From Buchnera aphidicola (Nurudea yanoniella) (lineage in GTDB: Bacteria; Pseudomonadota; Gammaproteobacteria; Enterobacterales; Enterobacteriaceae): a DNA stretch of 64,000 nt. Under the pieces are notes generated by a model. The model made no database searches. It was not told where the DNA came from and saw nothing but the letters and a program-made list of their open reading frames with translations. The stretch lies in contig CP140036.1 in assembly GCA_039829995.1 (NCBI GenBank), forward strand, positions 248,001-312,000, given 5' to 3'. Position numbers and translations under genes: made by a program. This document shows, piece by piece, positions 27,906 through 37,669 of the stretch. Position 1 is the stretch's first letter. Each line of letters starts with the position of its first letter.

Positions 27906-29294
27906 ATGATATTATCATCTCTTACAGCTATTTCACCTATTGATGGGCGTTATAGTAATCATACCTCGAAATTACGCGATATTTTTAGTGAATATGCATT
28001 CTTAAAATTTCGTGTAAAAATCGAATTATTGTGGTTAAAAAAATTATTAACATTAAATGAAATAAATATATCTTTGAAGAAAAATATAAACATTAATTAT
28101 TATTTTGATGAAATTATAAATAATTTTAACGAAAATGATGCTCAAAACATAAAAAAATTAGAGAAAACTATTAATCATGATGTGAAATCAATAGAATATT
28201 TTTTAAAGGATAAACTTTTTAAAATACTAGGAAAACATCAAGTTATTAATTTAGTACATTTTTTATGTACTTCAGAAGATATAAATAATTTAGCTTATTC
28301 TTTAATGTTAAAAACTGCTAGAGAAAAAATTATTGTTCCAATTTGGAGTAATATTATAAAAGAAATAAAGAAGATTATATCTCATTATTATAATTTTCCT
28401 ATTTTATCTCGTACTCATGGACAACCAGCTACTCCTTCAACTATAGGGAAAGAAATGGTTAATTTTTCTTATAGAATAGAACGCCAGCTTAAACAATTAA
28501 AAAATATAAATCTATTAGGAAAAATAAATGGTTCTACTGGAAATTATAATGCTCATTTAGTTGCGTATCCTAATATTGATTGGCATACAGTAAGTAAAGA
28601 TTTTGTTATGTCTCTGGGATTAACATGGAATCCTTATACTACTCAAATTGAACCACATGATTATATTTCTGAGTTTTTTAGTTGTATAGCTAGGGTTAAT
28701 ACAATTTTAATTAATTTTAATCAAGATATGTGGGGATATATTTCATTAAATTATTTTATTCAAAAAAATAATTCGCATGAAGTTGGATCGTCTATTATGC
28801 CTCATAAAATCAATCCTATAAATTTTGAAAATTCTGAAGGAAATTTAGGATTAGCAAATGCTATAATCAGTCATTGCGTTAATAAACTACCTATTTCTCG
28901 TTGGCAAAGAGATTTGAGTGATTCTACAGTTTTACGGAATATAGGATCAATAATAGCATATTCAATGATAGCGTATGATTCTCTTATAATAGGAGTTCAA
29001 AAATTAAAAGTTAATGAAGTACAATTACTAGAAGATTTGGATAAGCACTGGGAAATACTAGCAGAACCTATTCATACTGTAATGTGTAAATATGGAATAA
29101 GAAATTCTTATGAAAAATTAAAAATTTTAACAAAAGGAAATAAAATTAATTCAGCTATTATTCATAGTTATATTAATAGTTTAACTATTCCAGAAGAAGA
29201 AAAAATACAACTAATTCAGTTAACACCAATGAATTATTTAGGATTATCAACAAAATTAGCAAAAAACTTTAAAAATAAACAATATCATGAATAA
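27906..29294 (+). CDS. purB: Adenylosuccinate lyase
   Basis: This enzyme cleaves adenylosuccinate to AMP and SAICAR to AICAR. It belongs to the fumarase/aspartase superfamily. The signature loop SSIMPHKINPINFENSEG holds the catalytic Ser, and the TSEDINN and SRTHGQPATPST motifs are present. It has 462 residues (E. coli 456). AGAGG lies about 10 bases upstream of the ATG. With hflD decayed, the mnmA-hflD-purB operon is probably broken; 704 bases separate the intact genes. Confidence 0.97.
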   Translation: MILSSLTAISPIDGRYSNHTSKLRDIFSEYAFLKFRVKIELLWLKKLLTLNEINISLKKNININYYFDEIINNFNENDAQNIKKLEKTINHDVKSIEYFLKDKLFKILGKHQVINLVHFLCTSEDINNLAYSLMLKTAREKIIVPIWSNIIKEIKKIISHYYNFPILSRTHGQPATPSTIGKEMVNFSYRIERQLKQLKNINLLGKINGSTGNYNAHLVAYPNIDWHTVSKDFVMSLGLTWNPYTTQIEPHDYISEFFSCIARVNTILINFNQDMWGYISLNYFIQKNNSHEVGSSIMPHKINPINFENSEGNLGLANAIISHCVNKLPISRWQRDLSDSTVLRNIGSIIAYSMIAYDSLIIGVQKLKVNEVQLLEDLDKHWEILAEPIHTVMCKYGIRNSYEKLKILTKGNKINSAIIHSYINSLTIPEEEKIQLIQLTPMNYLGLSTKLAKNFKNKQYHE

Positions 29295-29399
29295 AAAATT
29301 TAATTTATATTAAAAATTGTATTTTTATCATAATATTACAATACTAAAAAATTTAAATACCTTATGTAATTTAGAAAAATTCTATTTTTAAAAATATTT

Positions 29400-30071
29400 A
29401 TGTATAAACTGAAATTATTAAAAAAAAAACAATATTAATTGTATATATTATTTTTATTATAACATTGTGTTCTGGATTTAAAAAAGTTAAAAAAAAACAT
29501 ACATACTACTATAAAGTGTCAATATGTAATCATTTTTGTTCGACTAATTTTATTGAGTCTTGGTTTACAATTATTAAAAAATCTTCAAAGAAATATGATG
29601 TCGATAAAAATTTGATTATGTCTATTATTTGTGCAGAATCATCTGGAAATTCACGAGCTATTAGTCGTTCCAAAGCTATTGGATTAATGCAAATAAAGAG
29701 ATTTAGCGCAGGAAAAGAAGTATATCGTTTCTTAGGGAAAATAGGTCAACCTTCTGTTCGCGATTTATATAATCCTAAAATTAACATAGATATAGGAACA
29801 GCATATATTCATGTTTTACAGAAAAAAAATCTATTGGGTATTCATAATCCAGAAATATTAAGATACGCTACAATTATATCATATTCAAATGGACCTAATA
29901 TGTTTTTAAGAACTTTATCTAATAATAAAGTTAAAGCGATAAAGAAATTAAATAAAATGAAAAAAAAAGAATTTTTTAATCATATAAAAAAAAAATTCAG
30001 AGTTACAAATCTGGAAATATCTTAAAAAAGTTATGTTGATATATAATTTAAATATTTTTATAAATCATTGA
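29400..30071 (+). CDS. mltE: Membrane-bound lytic transglycosylase MltE/EmtA, broken at two poly(A) tracts
   Basis: This lipoprotein endo-lytic transglycosylase cleaves peptidoglycan. The uninterrupted frame 29465-30025 holds the SLT domain: the catalytic Glu is in IICAESSGNSRAIS, followed by AIGLMQIK and YSNGPNMFLRT, all matching E. coli EmtA. The lipobox TLCSG sits at the very start of that frame, with a hydrophobic stretch upstream but no start codon. The only ATG (29400) is in another frame and joins if the A10 tract at 29420-29429 is read as A11. At the 3' end a second A10 tract (29986-29995), read as A9, replaces an unrelated ending with one like E. coli (HIKKNSE for HVARNHP, then WKYLKKV for YKLEQAL) and extends to about 30071. 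Confidence 0.75.
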
Positions 30072-30130
30072 GATGATCTAAAATTTTTGTATTTTTTACA
30101 ACAACAAAATTTTTATAGGATTTTTAAAAT

Positions 30131-30904
30131 ATGGGTTTTATGAAAGGTAAAAAAATTTTGATTACAGGAATAGCAAACCGAAATTCTATAGCTTTTGGAA
30201 TAGCAAAAGCAATGATTTCACAAAATGCAACTTTAGCTTTTGCATATCATGTAAATAAAGTAAAAGAAAAAGTATATTCTTTATCAAGAGAATTAGGAGT
30301 GAAAATTGTATTTCCATGTGATGTTTCTAATGATAAAAGTATTAAACAATTATTTTTAAATATATCAAAAGAATGGAAGAAATTTGATGGATTTGTACAT
30401 TCTATTTCTTTTGCTCCAAAAAATCAAATGTCTGGAGATTATATTAGAAATATAACGAGAAACGATTTTTTAAAGGTACACGACATTAGTTCTTATAGTT
30501 TTGTAGGAATGGCTAAGGAATGTCGATTTATGTTAAAGGAGCATTCTTCTATTTTAACTTTAAGTTATATAGGTTCTGAAAGAGTAGTTCCTAACTATAA
30601 TATTATGGGCATTGCTAAAGCATCTTTAGAATGTAATGTAAGATATATGGCAAACAGTATGGGTATTGATAATATTAGAGTAAATGCAATTTCTTCAGCG
30701 CCTATAAGAACTGTATCTTCTTATGGAATTAAAAATTTTCGGAAAATACTAAATTATAGTAATGTTATAGCTCCTTACAAAGCAAAAGTGACTATTGAAG
30801 ATATCGGAAATACTGCAGCATTTCTGTGTTCTAATTTATCAAAAGGTATTACTGGTCAAGTCATTTATGTAGATGGTGGTTTTAATATTACTTCTATGAA
30901 TTGA
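30131..30904 (+). CDS. fabI: Enoyl-ACP reductase FabI
   Basis: FabI carries out the final NADH-dependent reduction in each fatty acid elongation cycle. It is a short-chain dehydrogenase-like protein. The start MGFMKGKKILITGIANRNSIAFGIA aligns with E. coli [25 protein letters not shown]. The catalytic segment SYIGSERVVPNYNIMGIAKAS contains both conserved Tyr and the Lys. It has 257 residues (E. coli 262) and is short only at the tail. AGGA lies 10 bases upstream. It is followed by rnb, as in E. coli (with intervening genes lost). Confidence 0.97.
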   Translation: MGFMKGKKILITGIANRNSIAFGIAKAMISQNATLAFAYHVNKVKEKVYSLSRELGVKIVFPCDVSNDKSIKQLFLNISKEWKKFDGFVHSISFAPKNQMSGDYIRNITRNDFLKVHDISSYSFVGMAKECRFMLKEHSSILTLSYIGSERVVPNYNIMGIAKASLECNVRYMANSMGIDNIRVNAISSAPIRTVSSYGIKNFRKILNYSNVIAPYKAKVTIEDIGNTAAFLCSNLSKGITGQVIYVDGGFNITSMN

Positions 30905-31036
30905 GTGGAAGATAAAAATATATTTATAAAAATTAAATTATTTTTTAATTTTTTATTAAAAATAAATACGTTATTAATTTTTATAAATATCAAAGTTAAT
31001 ATTTTATTTCATTTATTTAATATAGGTTTTATAGAT

Positions 31037-32977
31037 ATGTTTCATAATCATCCGTTGCTTTCGAAACTAAAAACAAAATTACGTTCTCAAATACCACGTA
31101 TTGAAGGAGTGGTAAAAAGTACAAATAAAGGATTTGGATTTTTGGAAGTAGATTCACATACTAGTTATTTTATACCACCAAAAAATATGAAAAAGGTAAT
31201 GCATGGAGATCGCATTATAGCACAAATAAAAACTGAAAATTTTCGAGATATTGTATATCCAGAAAAATTAATAGAACCATTTTTATCTACATTCGTAGGA
31301 CAAATACAGAAGTTTAAAGAAAACATTTATATAAAACCAAATTTTCCATTTTTTAAAGAACCAATTTTTTGTATAGTTTCTAGTTCATTTCCTAATAATA
31401 CTCAAAATGGAGATTGGGCAACAGCTGTTTTAATTCAACATAAATTGAAAGGCGATAATAGGTTTTTAGCTAAATTGGTAAACTTTATTATTGAACAAGA
31501 TAATCCATTAGTACCTTGGATAGTAACTTTATCACGTCATAAATTAGAACTATCCGAACCTCAATATAGTAGTCATGATATTATTTTCAATGACAGTTAT
31601 AAAAGAGTAGATTTAACTCATTTGAATTTTATTACTATTGATCATTGTTCTACAAAGGATATCGATGATGCTTTATTTATAGAAAAGAAATCTTCAGGCA
31701 CATTTAGCTTAATTGTTGCTATTTCAGATCCTACTGCATATATTACTTTAGGAAGCTCATTAGATACTAGTGCATTAAAAAGAGGATTTACAAATTATTT
31801 GCCTGGTTTTAATGTTCCTATGTTACCTAGAATTTTATCAGAAGATAAATGTTCATTAAAAAAAAATGTACGTCGTCCTGCTATTGCTTGTCAAATTTCT
31901 TTTGATTGCAATGGAGAAATACTGCACGAACATACTAATTTCTTTTTGACTTGGATTATTTCTAAATCTCAATTATCGTATGATTCTGTATCAGATTGGT
32001 TAGAAAAAAAAGGAACATGGTTTCCAGAATCTGATTTGATTTCTAATCAACTGTATTTATTACATGAATTTTGTAGTTTACGAATTCAATGGAGAAAAAA
32101 AAATGCTTTATTATTTAAAGCACGTCCAGAATATATTTTTAAATTATCAGAAAATTTTAAAATATTAGATATATATATTGAACCTAGAAGAATAGCTCAT
32201 AAAATTGTTGAAGAAGCTATGATTGCAGCTAATATGTGTGCAGCAAAATTATTATCAGATAAGTTAGGATTTGGAATATACAATATACATTCTGGTTTTG
32301 AACTTACTAACGCTAAGAATGCTATTACATTTTTAAAAAAATATGGAATTTCATTAACTGTAAATGATATTCAAACTTTAGAAGGTTTTCGAAGACTGAG
32401 AAATATATTAAATGATTTTTCAAATGATTATCTTGATAGCCGTATTCAAAAGTTTTTATCTTTCGCAGAAATTAGTAATATACCAGGACCTCATCTTGCT
32501 TTAAGTTTTCCCGTTTATGCTACATGGACATCCCCTATTAGAAAGTACAGTGATATGATTAATCATCGACTTTTGAAAGTAATTATTACAGGAAAAGGGA
32601 CGCTTATTTCCCCTACACATGAAGTTTTGAACATAATAAATGATCGGCGTCGCCGTATAAGGACAGCAGAACGAGATATAACAAATTGGTTATACATTTC
32701 TTTTTTTAAAAACATAGATTATCAAGGAAAAATTTTTAATGCTAAAATAATTGATATATTTCGTTCAGGAATGAAAACTAAATTGTTAGAAAATGGAGCA
32801 AATGTTTTCATACCATCTTCTTTTTTACATAGTATAAAACATGAAGTAGTATGCGATAAAGAGAAAGGAATTGTGTATATAATGGGGAAAAAACATTATA
32901 CTATTTCTAATATTATTAAAATTATATTGATAGATGTAAAAATAGAAACAAAAAGTATTATAGGAAAACCTATTTAA
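31037..32977 (+). CDS. rnb: Exoribonuclease II
   Basis: This 3'-5' exoribonuclease processively degrades single-stranded mRNA. The frame is open from 30905, but MFHNHPLLSKLKTKLRSQ at the ATG 31037 aligns with E. coli MFQDNPLLAQLKQQL, giving 646 residues (E. coli 644). Order: cold-shock domains, RNB catalytic domain, S1 domain. The catalytic aspartates are in TIDHCSTKDIDDALF. IRKYSDMINHRLLK and the C-terminal S1 region are complete. AGG lies about 10 bases upstream of the start. Confidence 0.97.
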   Translation: MFHNHPLLSKLKTKLRSQIPRIEGVVKSTNKGFGFLEVDSHTSYFIPPKNMKKVMHGDRIIAQIKTENFRDIVYPEKLIEPFLSTFVGQIQKFKENIYIKPNFPFFKEPIFCIVSSSFPNNTQNGDWATAVLIQHKLKGDNRFLAKLVNFIIEQDNPLVPWIVTLSRHKLELSEPQYSSHDIIFNDSYKRVDLTHLNFITIDHCSTKDIDDALFIEKKSSGTFSLIVAISDPTAYITLGSSLDTSALKRGFTNYLPGFNVPMLPRILSEDKCSLKKNVRRPAIACQISFDCNGEILHEHTNFFLTWIISKSQLSYDSVSDWLEKKGTWFPESDLISNQLYLLHEFCSLRIQWRKKNALLFKARPEYIFKLSENFKILDIYIEPRRIAHKIVEEAMIAANMCAAKLLSDKLGFGIYNIHSGFELTNAKNAITFLKKYGISLTVNDIQTLEGFRRLRNILNDFSNDYLDSRIQKFLSFAEISNIPGPHLALSFPVYATWTSPIRKYSDMINHRLLKVIITGKGTLISPTHEVLNIINDRRRRIRTAERDITNWLYISFFKNIDYQGKIFNAKIIDIFRSGMKTKLLENGANVFIPSSFLHSIKHEVVCDKEKGIVYIMGKKHYTISNIIKIILIDVKIETKSIIGKPI

Positions 32978-33236
32978 TATAAAAATATTATCTTATAAAT
33001 AATATTTATATCATTTTTTTAAATTTCATATGCTAAACATAACTTTTTGTAAAAATAGTTTTGAATTAAATATTTTATAAAATTTATTTAATAAATTTAA
33101 CATTTCTAAAATTTTTTAATAGAAATAGTATATTTAACTATTTTATGTGTTTTGTGAATTTATATTGAATCTTTTTAATTTTATTTTTTTTGTTTCTTAA
33201 TTTTTTATTTAATCCATAATAATTTCGGAGTGAAAT

Positions 33237-33878
33237 ATGAATATTCCTGTTTTTGATTTATCTGTATACATAAGCTTTTTTTTTAGTTTGTTTGCTTTAG
33301 TTAATCCGATCGGAATGATTCCTATTTTTACTAGTATTACTAATACTCAATCTATAAAAGAAAGAAATCAAACAAATTTTATTGCAAATTTATCTGTAAT
33401 TTTTATTTTGTTTTTTTCGTTACTTTTTGGTAATATTATTTTAGATTTATTTAACATTTCTTTAAATTCTTTTCGCATTGCTGGAGGAATATTGATTATT
33501 TCTATTGCATTTTCTATGGTTAATGGAAAATTAATAGAAAATATAAAACATAGTAAAAATAAAAAATTAAAGAACAATTTTGCTCAAAACGTTGCAGTTG
33601 TTCCATTAGCTATGCCTTTAATAGCCGGGCCAGGAGCTATTAGTGCTACTATAATTTGGAGCACACATTATTCAAGTTGGATTAATATTTTAGGATGTAC
33701 TATTACAATAGTTCTTTTTTCGTTCCTATGCTGGTGTTTATTTAAAATTGCTCCTGTAATTGTAAAGTTCATAGGAGAAAATGGTATTAATATAATGACT
33801 AGAATTATGGGTTTACTTTTGATGGCTATAGGTGTTGAATTTATTATTGTAGCTTTAAGATCTATTTTTATTAACTAA
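33237..33878 (+). CDS. ychE: MarC-family inner-membrane protein YchE
   Basis: An integral membrane protein of the MarC/NAAT family with about six hydrophobic segments over 213 residues. It aligns with E. coli YchE along its whole length: FALVNPIGMIPIF, SFRIAGGILIISIAFSM, VPLAMPLIAGPGAIS and INIMTRIMGLLLMAIGVEFI. The YhgN paralogue fits less well. Its neighbours come from the same region of the E. coli chromosome as ychE. The transport substrate is not known with confidence. GGAGTG lies just upstream of the ATG. Confidence 0.85.
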   Translation: MNIPVFDLSVYISFFFSLFALVNPIGMIPIFTSITNTQSIKERNQTNFIANLSVIFILFFSLLFGNIILDLFNISLNSFRIAGGILIISIAFSMVNGKLIENIKHSKNKKLKNNFAQNVAVVPLAMPLIAGPGAISATIIWSTHYSSWINILGCTITIVLFSFLCWCLFKIAPVIVKFIGENGINIMTRIMGLLLMAIGVEFIIVALRSIFIN

Positions 33879-34027
33879 ATATTTAAATGTATACACAATT
33901 TTAAAGATAATTGATATCTTCAATTTATGCAAGATTTTTTTTTAATCAATTTTATTTATTAGTAATATTTGAAGTTCATATTTTAAACATAATACATCGT
34001 ACTATTTCAATAGGTTAGTAAATAACT

Positions 34028-34636
34028 ATGACATTTAAAGTAAAAATTCGTAATTTGGGGTTACGTGATATTAATGTTGTATCGAATTATATGCGGAATT
34101 TTACTATTACACGAAATAAATTTTCAACAGATGAAGTATGGTTAGTGCAACATTATCCTATTTTTACATTTGGAGTTAGTGAGCACAAATATAATTGGAT
34201 CGTTCCACAGAATATTTCTATTATATTTAGTGATCGAGGAGGAAAAACAACATATCATGGGCCAGGGCAGTTAATAGCTTATTTTTTAATAGATTTAGTG
34301 CGTCGTAAGTTAACTGTTAAAAATTTTATTTTATTATTACAAAATATAATACTATCTACTTTAAGACATTTTTCTATTTATGCTTATATATTAAATGAAT
34401 TTCCTGGAATATATATAAATAACAAAAAAATATGTTCTTTTGGTTTAAGAATTAAAAAAGGCTGTTCTCTGTATGGAATTGCTTTAAATATTGATATGGA
34501 TTTATCTCCTTTTAATTATATTTATCCATGTGGAAATAATTTCAAAATGACTCAAGTTATTGATATTAAACCTCATTTAAATTTTAAAATAGTTCAATTA
34601 GTTTTAATTAAAAATATAAAAAAATATTTTATATGA
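34028..34636 (+). CDS. lipB: Octanoyltransferase LipB
   Basis: LipB transfers octanoate from octanoyl-ACP to lipoyl domains, the first step of de novo lipoate synthesis. The signature DRGGKTTYHGPGQL, the catalytic Lys in KKICSFGLRI and the catalytic Cys in YPCGN are present. It has 202 residues (E. coli 213), a little short at the C-terminus. It is directly upstream of lipA, which inserts the sulfurs, so the pathway is complete here. A striking 17-bp inverted repeat lies between the two genes. Confidence 0.95.
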   Translation: MTFKVKIRNLGLRDINVVSNYMRNFTITRNKFSTDEVWLVQHYPIFTFGVSEHKYNWIVPQNISIIFSDRGGKTTYHGPGQLIAYFLIDLVRRKLTVKNFILLLQNIILSTLRHFSIYAYILNEFPGIYINNKKICSFGLRIKKGCSLYGIALNIDMDLSPFNYIYPCGNNFKMTQVIDIKPHLNFKIVQLVLIKNIKKYFI

Positions 34637-34692
34637 TTTTATATTGTTAGTTAAAATAAATTTATAATTCTTAAAAATCGATTGGTAGTATA

Positions 34693-34736
34693 TTTCGAAA
34701 ATTTATAATACACTTGTACATTATAAATTTTCGAAA
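34693..34736. repeat. Perfect 17-bp inverted repeat between lipB and lipA
   Basis: Bases 34693-34709 and 34720-34736 are exact reverse complements around the 10-base loop ACACTTGTAC. Each arm contains TTTCGAAAATTTATAA. No T-run follows, so it is not a standard intrinsic terminator. It could be an attenuating or mRNA-stabilising hairpin between the two lipoate genes. Confidence 0.8.
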
Positions 34737-34772
34737 AGAATTATTTATTTTAATTTTATGGAAATTAAATAA

Positions 34773-35747
34773 ATGTATACAAAAGAATCTAAATTCTTCA
34801 ATAAGATGTGTAAAAGTAAAATATATAAAAAAAAAGCGTTAACGCAAGATTTTTCTAATTGCAATAGTGCTATTTTAAAAAAACCACAATGGATTAAAAT
34901 TAAATTTCCATCTGATACAAAAAAAATTTATGACACTAAACATTTTCTGAATAAAAATAAATTACATACTGTATGTGAACAGGCATTATGCCCTAATATA
35001 TCTGAATGTTATAACAGTGGGACTGCTACATTTATGATTCTTGGTACTATTTGTACGAGAAGATGTTCGTTTTGTGCAATAGGTTATGGTAAACCTTCAA
35101 ATATTAATCTAAAAGAACCCCAACAATTAGCTCAAGCTGTAATAGATTTTAATATAAATCATATTGTTATTACATCAGTAGCAAGAGACGATTTGAAAGA
35201 TAAAGGTGCACAACATTTTTTGGATTGTATTAAGGCTATTCGAAAAAGAAAAGATGTCGTAATTGAAATTTTAGTTCCAGATTTTAGAGGTGCATTGGAA
35301 AAAGCTGTTGAAATTATTAGTTTATCTCCGCCAGATATATTCAATCATAATTTAGAAAATGTTCCAAGATTATATAAATTGATAAGACCTGGAGCAATTT
35401 ATGAGAATTCTTTAAAATTATTAAGAATCTTTAAAAAAAATAATCCGAGTATTCCAACAAAATCAGGATTAATGTTAGGGTTAGGAGAAACAGAAAAAGA
35501 AATAATACAAGTTATGAAAGATTTAGTTAACAATGGAGTAAAAATATTAACTTTAGGTCAATATCTTCAGCCTAGTATTTTTCATTTTCCAGTACAGAGA
35601 TATGTTAATCCATTAGAATTTACTCATTTAGAACAAGAAGCATTATCTATTGGTTTTGACAAAGCTTTTTGTGGACCATTTGTTCGCTCATCATATCATG
35701 CAGAATTGCAGCATAAAAATTTCAAAACTGTCAAAAATAGTTTTTGA
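34773..35747 (+). CDS. lipA: Lipoyl synthase
   Basis: This radical-SAM enzyme inserts two sulfurs into the octanoyl-lysine of lipoyl domains. The auxiliary [4Fe-4S] motif is CEQALCPNISEC and the radical-SAM motif is CTRRCSFC. The C-terminal RSSYHAE carries the cluster-ligating Ser. It has 324 residues (E. coli 321). The first ATG is used, and the N-terminal 35 residues are Lys-rich and poorly conserved. It ends 4 bases from the convergent pyrF stop. Confidence 0.97.
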   Translation: MYTKESKFFNKMCKSKIYKKKALTQDFSNCNSAILKKPQWIKIKFPSDTKKIYDTKHFLNKNKLHTVCEQALCPNISECYNSGTATFMILGTICTRRCSFCAIGYGKPSNINLKEPQQLAQAVIDFNINHIVITSVARDDLKDKGAQHFLDCIKAIRKRKDVVIEILVPDFRGALEKAVEIISLSPPDIFNHNLENVPRLYKLIRPGAIYENSLKLLRIFKKNNPSIPTKSGLMLGLGETEKEIIQVMKDLVNNGVKILTLGQYLQPSIFHFPVQRYVNPLEFTHLEQEALSIGFDKAFCGPFVRSSYHAELQHKNFKTVKNSF

Positions 35748-35751
35748 TTTT

Positions 35752-36471
35752 TTAGTCAGAATGTAGTTCAATTTGAATTTTTTTAAGTGCAATTAAGGGA
35801 TATTTAGAAGATGTAATAGCTCTTCCTATAACTATATAGTCAATATTGTACTTTTTCGAAATTAATGGAGTAATTACATTTTTTTGGTCAAAAAAAATGT
35901 TATCTGGTAAATGAATACCAGGAGTTAATATTTTTAACGTATCTCCTAATTTATTTTTAATATTTAATACTTCATTGCCAGGACAAATAATTCCGTCTAA
36001 ATTACATTTTTGTGCTAATCTTGACAATGTTAGAACATAATTTTTTATTGATATATTAACTCCTATATTTTGAATGTCGTTTTTATCTAAACTTGTTAGC
36101 ATTGTGACACCCATTAATAAAGGCTTTTTTTTGCGATAAGTTTTTAATGCTAATTGTGCTGATTTAAGCATTTGTATTCCACCACAAATATGTAAACTTA
36201 CCATCCATACACCTAAATTTTCTATAGATTGAATAGTTTTAAATACTGTATTTGGAACATCATAAAATTTTAAATCTAAAAAAATTTTAAATCCTTTTAT
36301 TTGCAGTTCTTTTATAAATTTAATTCCAAACAAAGTAAACATAATTGCTCCTATTTTTAAAGAAAAAACTTTAGGATCAAGATGTTCTATTAATTTTAAA
36401 GCTTTATCTTTATTAAAAAAATCTAAAGCAATAATTATATTTGGTTTTTTAACAAAAAATTTTAAAATCAT
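35752..36471 (-). CDS. pyrF: Orotidine 5'-phosphate decarboxylase
   Basis: This enzyme decarboxylates OMP to UMP, the last step of pyrimidine synthesis. It is a TIM barrel. The catalytic charge network is in IALDFFNKD and FLDLKFYDVPNTV (E. coli DLKFHDIPNT, with His to Tyr at a non-catalytic position). The phosphate-binding YIVIGRAITSS is intact. It has 239 residues (E. coli 245). It is transcribed divergently from ribA across 600 A/T-rich bases. Confidence 0.95.
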   Translation of the reverse strand: MILKFFVKKPNIIIALDFFNKDKALKLIEHLDPKVFSLKIGAIMFTLFGIKFIKELQIKGFKIFLDLKFYDVPNTVFKTIQSIENLGVWMVSLHICGGIQMLKSAQLALKTYRKKKPLLMGVTMLTSLDKNDIQNIGVNISIKNYVLTLSRLAQKCNLDGIICPGNEVLNIKNKLGDTLKILTPGIHLPDNIFFDQKNVITPLISKKYNIDYIVIGRAITSSKYPLIALKKIQIELHSD

Positions 36472-37072
36472 ATGCTATAAACCTTTTATTAATTGAAATT
36501 AATAATTTATGTTATTTTAAATACTTTATATTTAAAAGTTGTGAAAAATAAAACACAAAAATTTCTAAAAATTATATTCTTTAAAATAATTTTAAAATTT
36601 CGACTTTTAATTTAAAAAACATTTAATGATTTTGATATAAAAGTATGACATTATAATAAATACTAAATTTAATGATACTAATTAACTTAAAAAAATACAA
36701 GAAAACTATTTCGTATTTAGTTGAGAAAGTAAAATAACGATTGTAGTTATATCTTAATTTTTTGAATTTTATAATTCATCATAAATTGTGTTTTAGAAAT
36801 ATATACAGTATAAATAAATATTTATAATATATTTAGTTTAATTTTTATATATTTAATTTTTTAAAAATTTATAAATATAATGTTTTGTATTAATATTTTT
36901 ATTAAAAAGTTTTAATAAATATACTATTTTTACATAATTAATTTTACTAATTTAATTAAAATAACTATATAAAAATTATAACATGTTTAAGTATTGTATA
37001 CTTATAAGTTTGTTAAAGTAAATTTTATTTGAAAATAAGTAAAAATTTCAACAAAATAATAATGGAGAATAT
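36472..37072. other. 600-base gene-free region between pyrF and ribA
   Basis: Almost pure A/T with numerous stops in all frames. It must contain the divergent promoters for pyrF and ribA. E. coli has pgpB, lapA and lapB between these genes, and I could not recognise remnants of them. GGAG lies just upstream of the ribA ATG. Confidence 0.5.
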
Positions 37073-37669
37073 ATGCAGCTTAAAAGGATAGCGGAATCTA
37101 AGTTACCTACCATTTTTGGTGAATTTATTATGATTGTTTTTGAAGAAAAAAATGGAGGTAAAAATCATATAGCTTTAGTTTATGGAGACATAAAAAATCG
37201 TCATCCAGTCTTATCAAGAATTCATTCTGAATGTCTTTCTGGTGACGCATTGTTTAGTTTGCGATGTGATTGTGGTTTTCAGTTACAATCAGCATTAATG
37301 AAAATTACAAAAGCTGGAAGTGGCATTCTTATATACCATCGTCAGGAAGGTAGAAACATTGGTTTGTCAAATAAAATTAAAGCCTATGCATTACAAGATA
37401 TTGGTTTAGATACCGTAGAAGCTAATCATTATTTAGGATTTTCTGAGGATGAACGAGATTTTACCTTTTGTGCTGATATATTTAAATTATTAGATATAAA
37501 AAAAATACGATTGCTAACCAATAATCCTTTAAAAGTAAAAATATTAAATGAAAATGGAATTAAAATTATAGAAAGAATTTCATTAATTACAGGAAAAAAC
37601 ATTAATAATTTCAAGTATTTAAATACTAAAGCAAAAAAAATGGGTCATATTTTTCCTATTGAAAGTTAA
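37073..37669 (+). CDS. ribA: GTP cyclohydrolase II
   Basis: This enzyme opens GTP to the first riboflavin intermediate. The zinc site is SECLSGDALFSLRCDCG with three Cys. YHRQEGRNIGLSNKI, containing the catalytic Arg, and the RLLTNNP motif are present. At 198 residues it is nearly the E. coli length (196). No FMN riboswitch is recognisable in the upstream 600 bases. An inverted repeat about 90 bases downstream may end the transcript. Confidence 0.96.
   Translation: MQLKRIAESKLPTIFGEFIMIVFEEKNGGKNHIALVYGDIKNRHPVLSRIHSECLSGDALFSLRCDCGFQLQSALMKITKAGSGILIYHRQEGRNIGLSNKIKAYALQDIGLDTVEANHYLGFSEDERDFTFCADIFKLLDIKKIRLLTNNPLKVKILNENGIKIIERISLITGKNINNFKYLNTKAKKMGHIFPIES

Noticed and set aside
36472..37072. 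FMN riboswitch upstream of ribA
   Set aside because: No conserved GC-rich riboswitch core such as AGGGC or GCGGTG is present. The region is nearly pure A/T.
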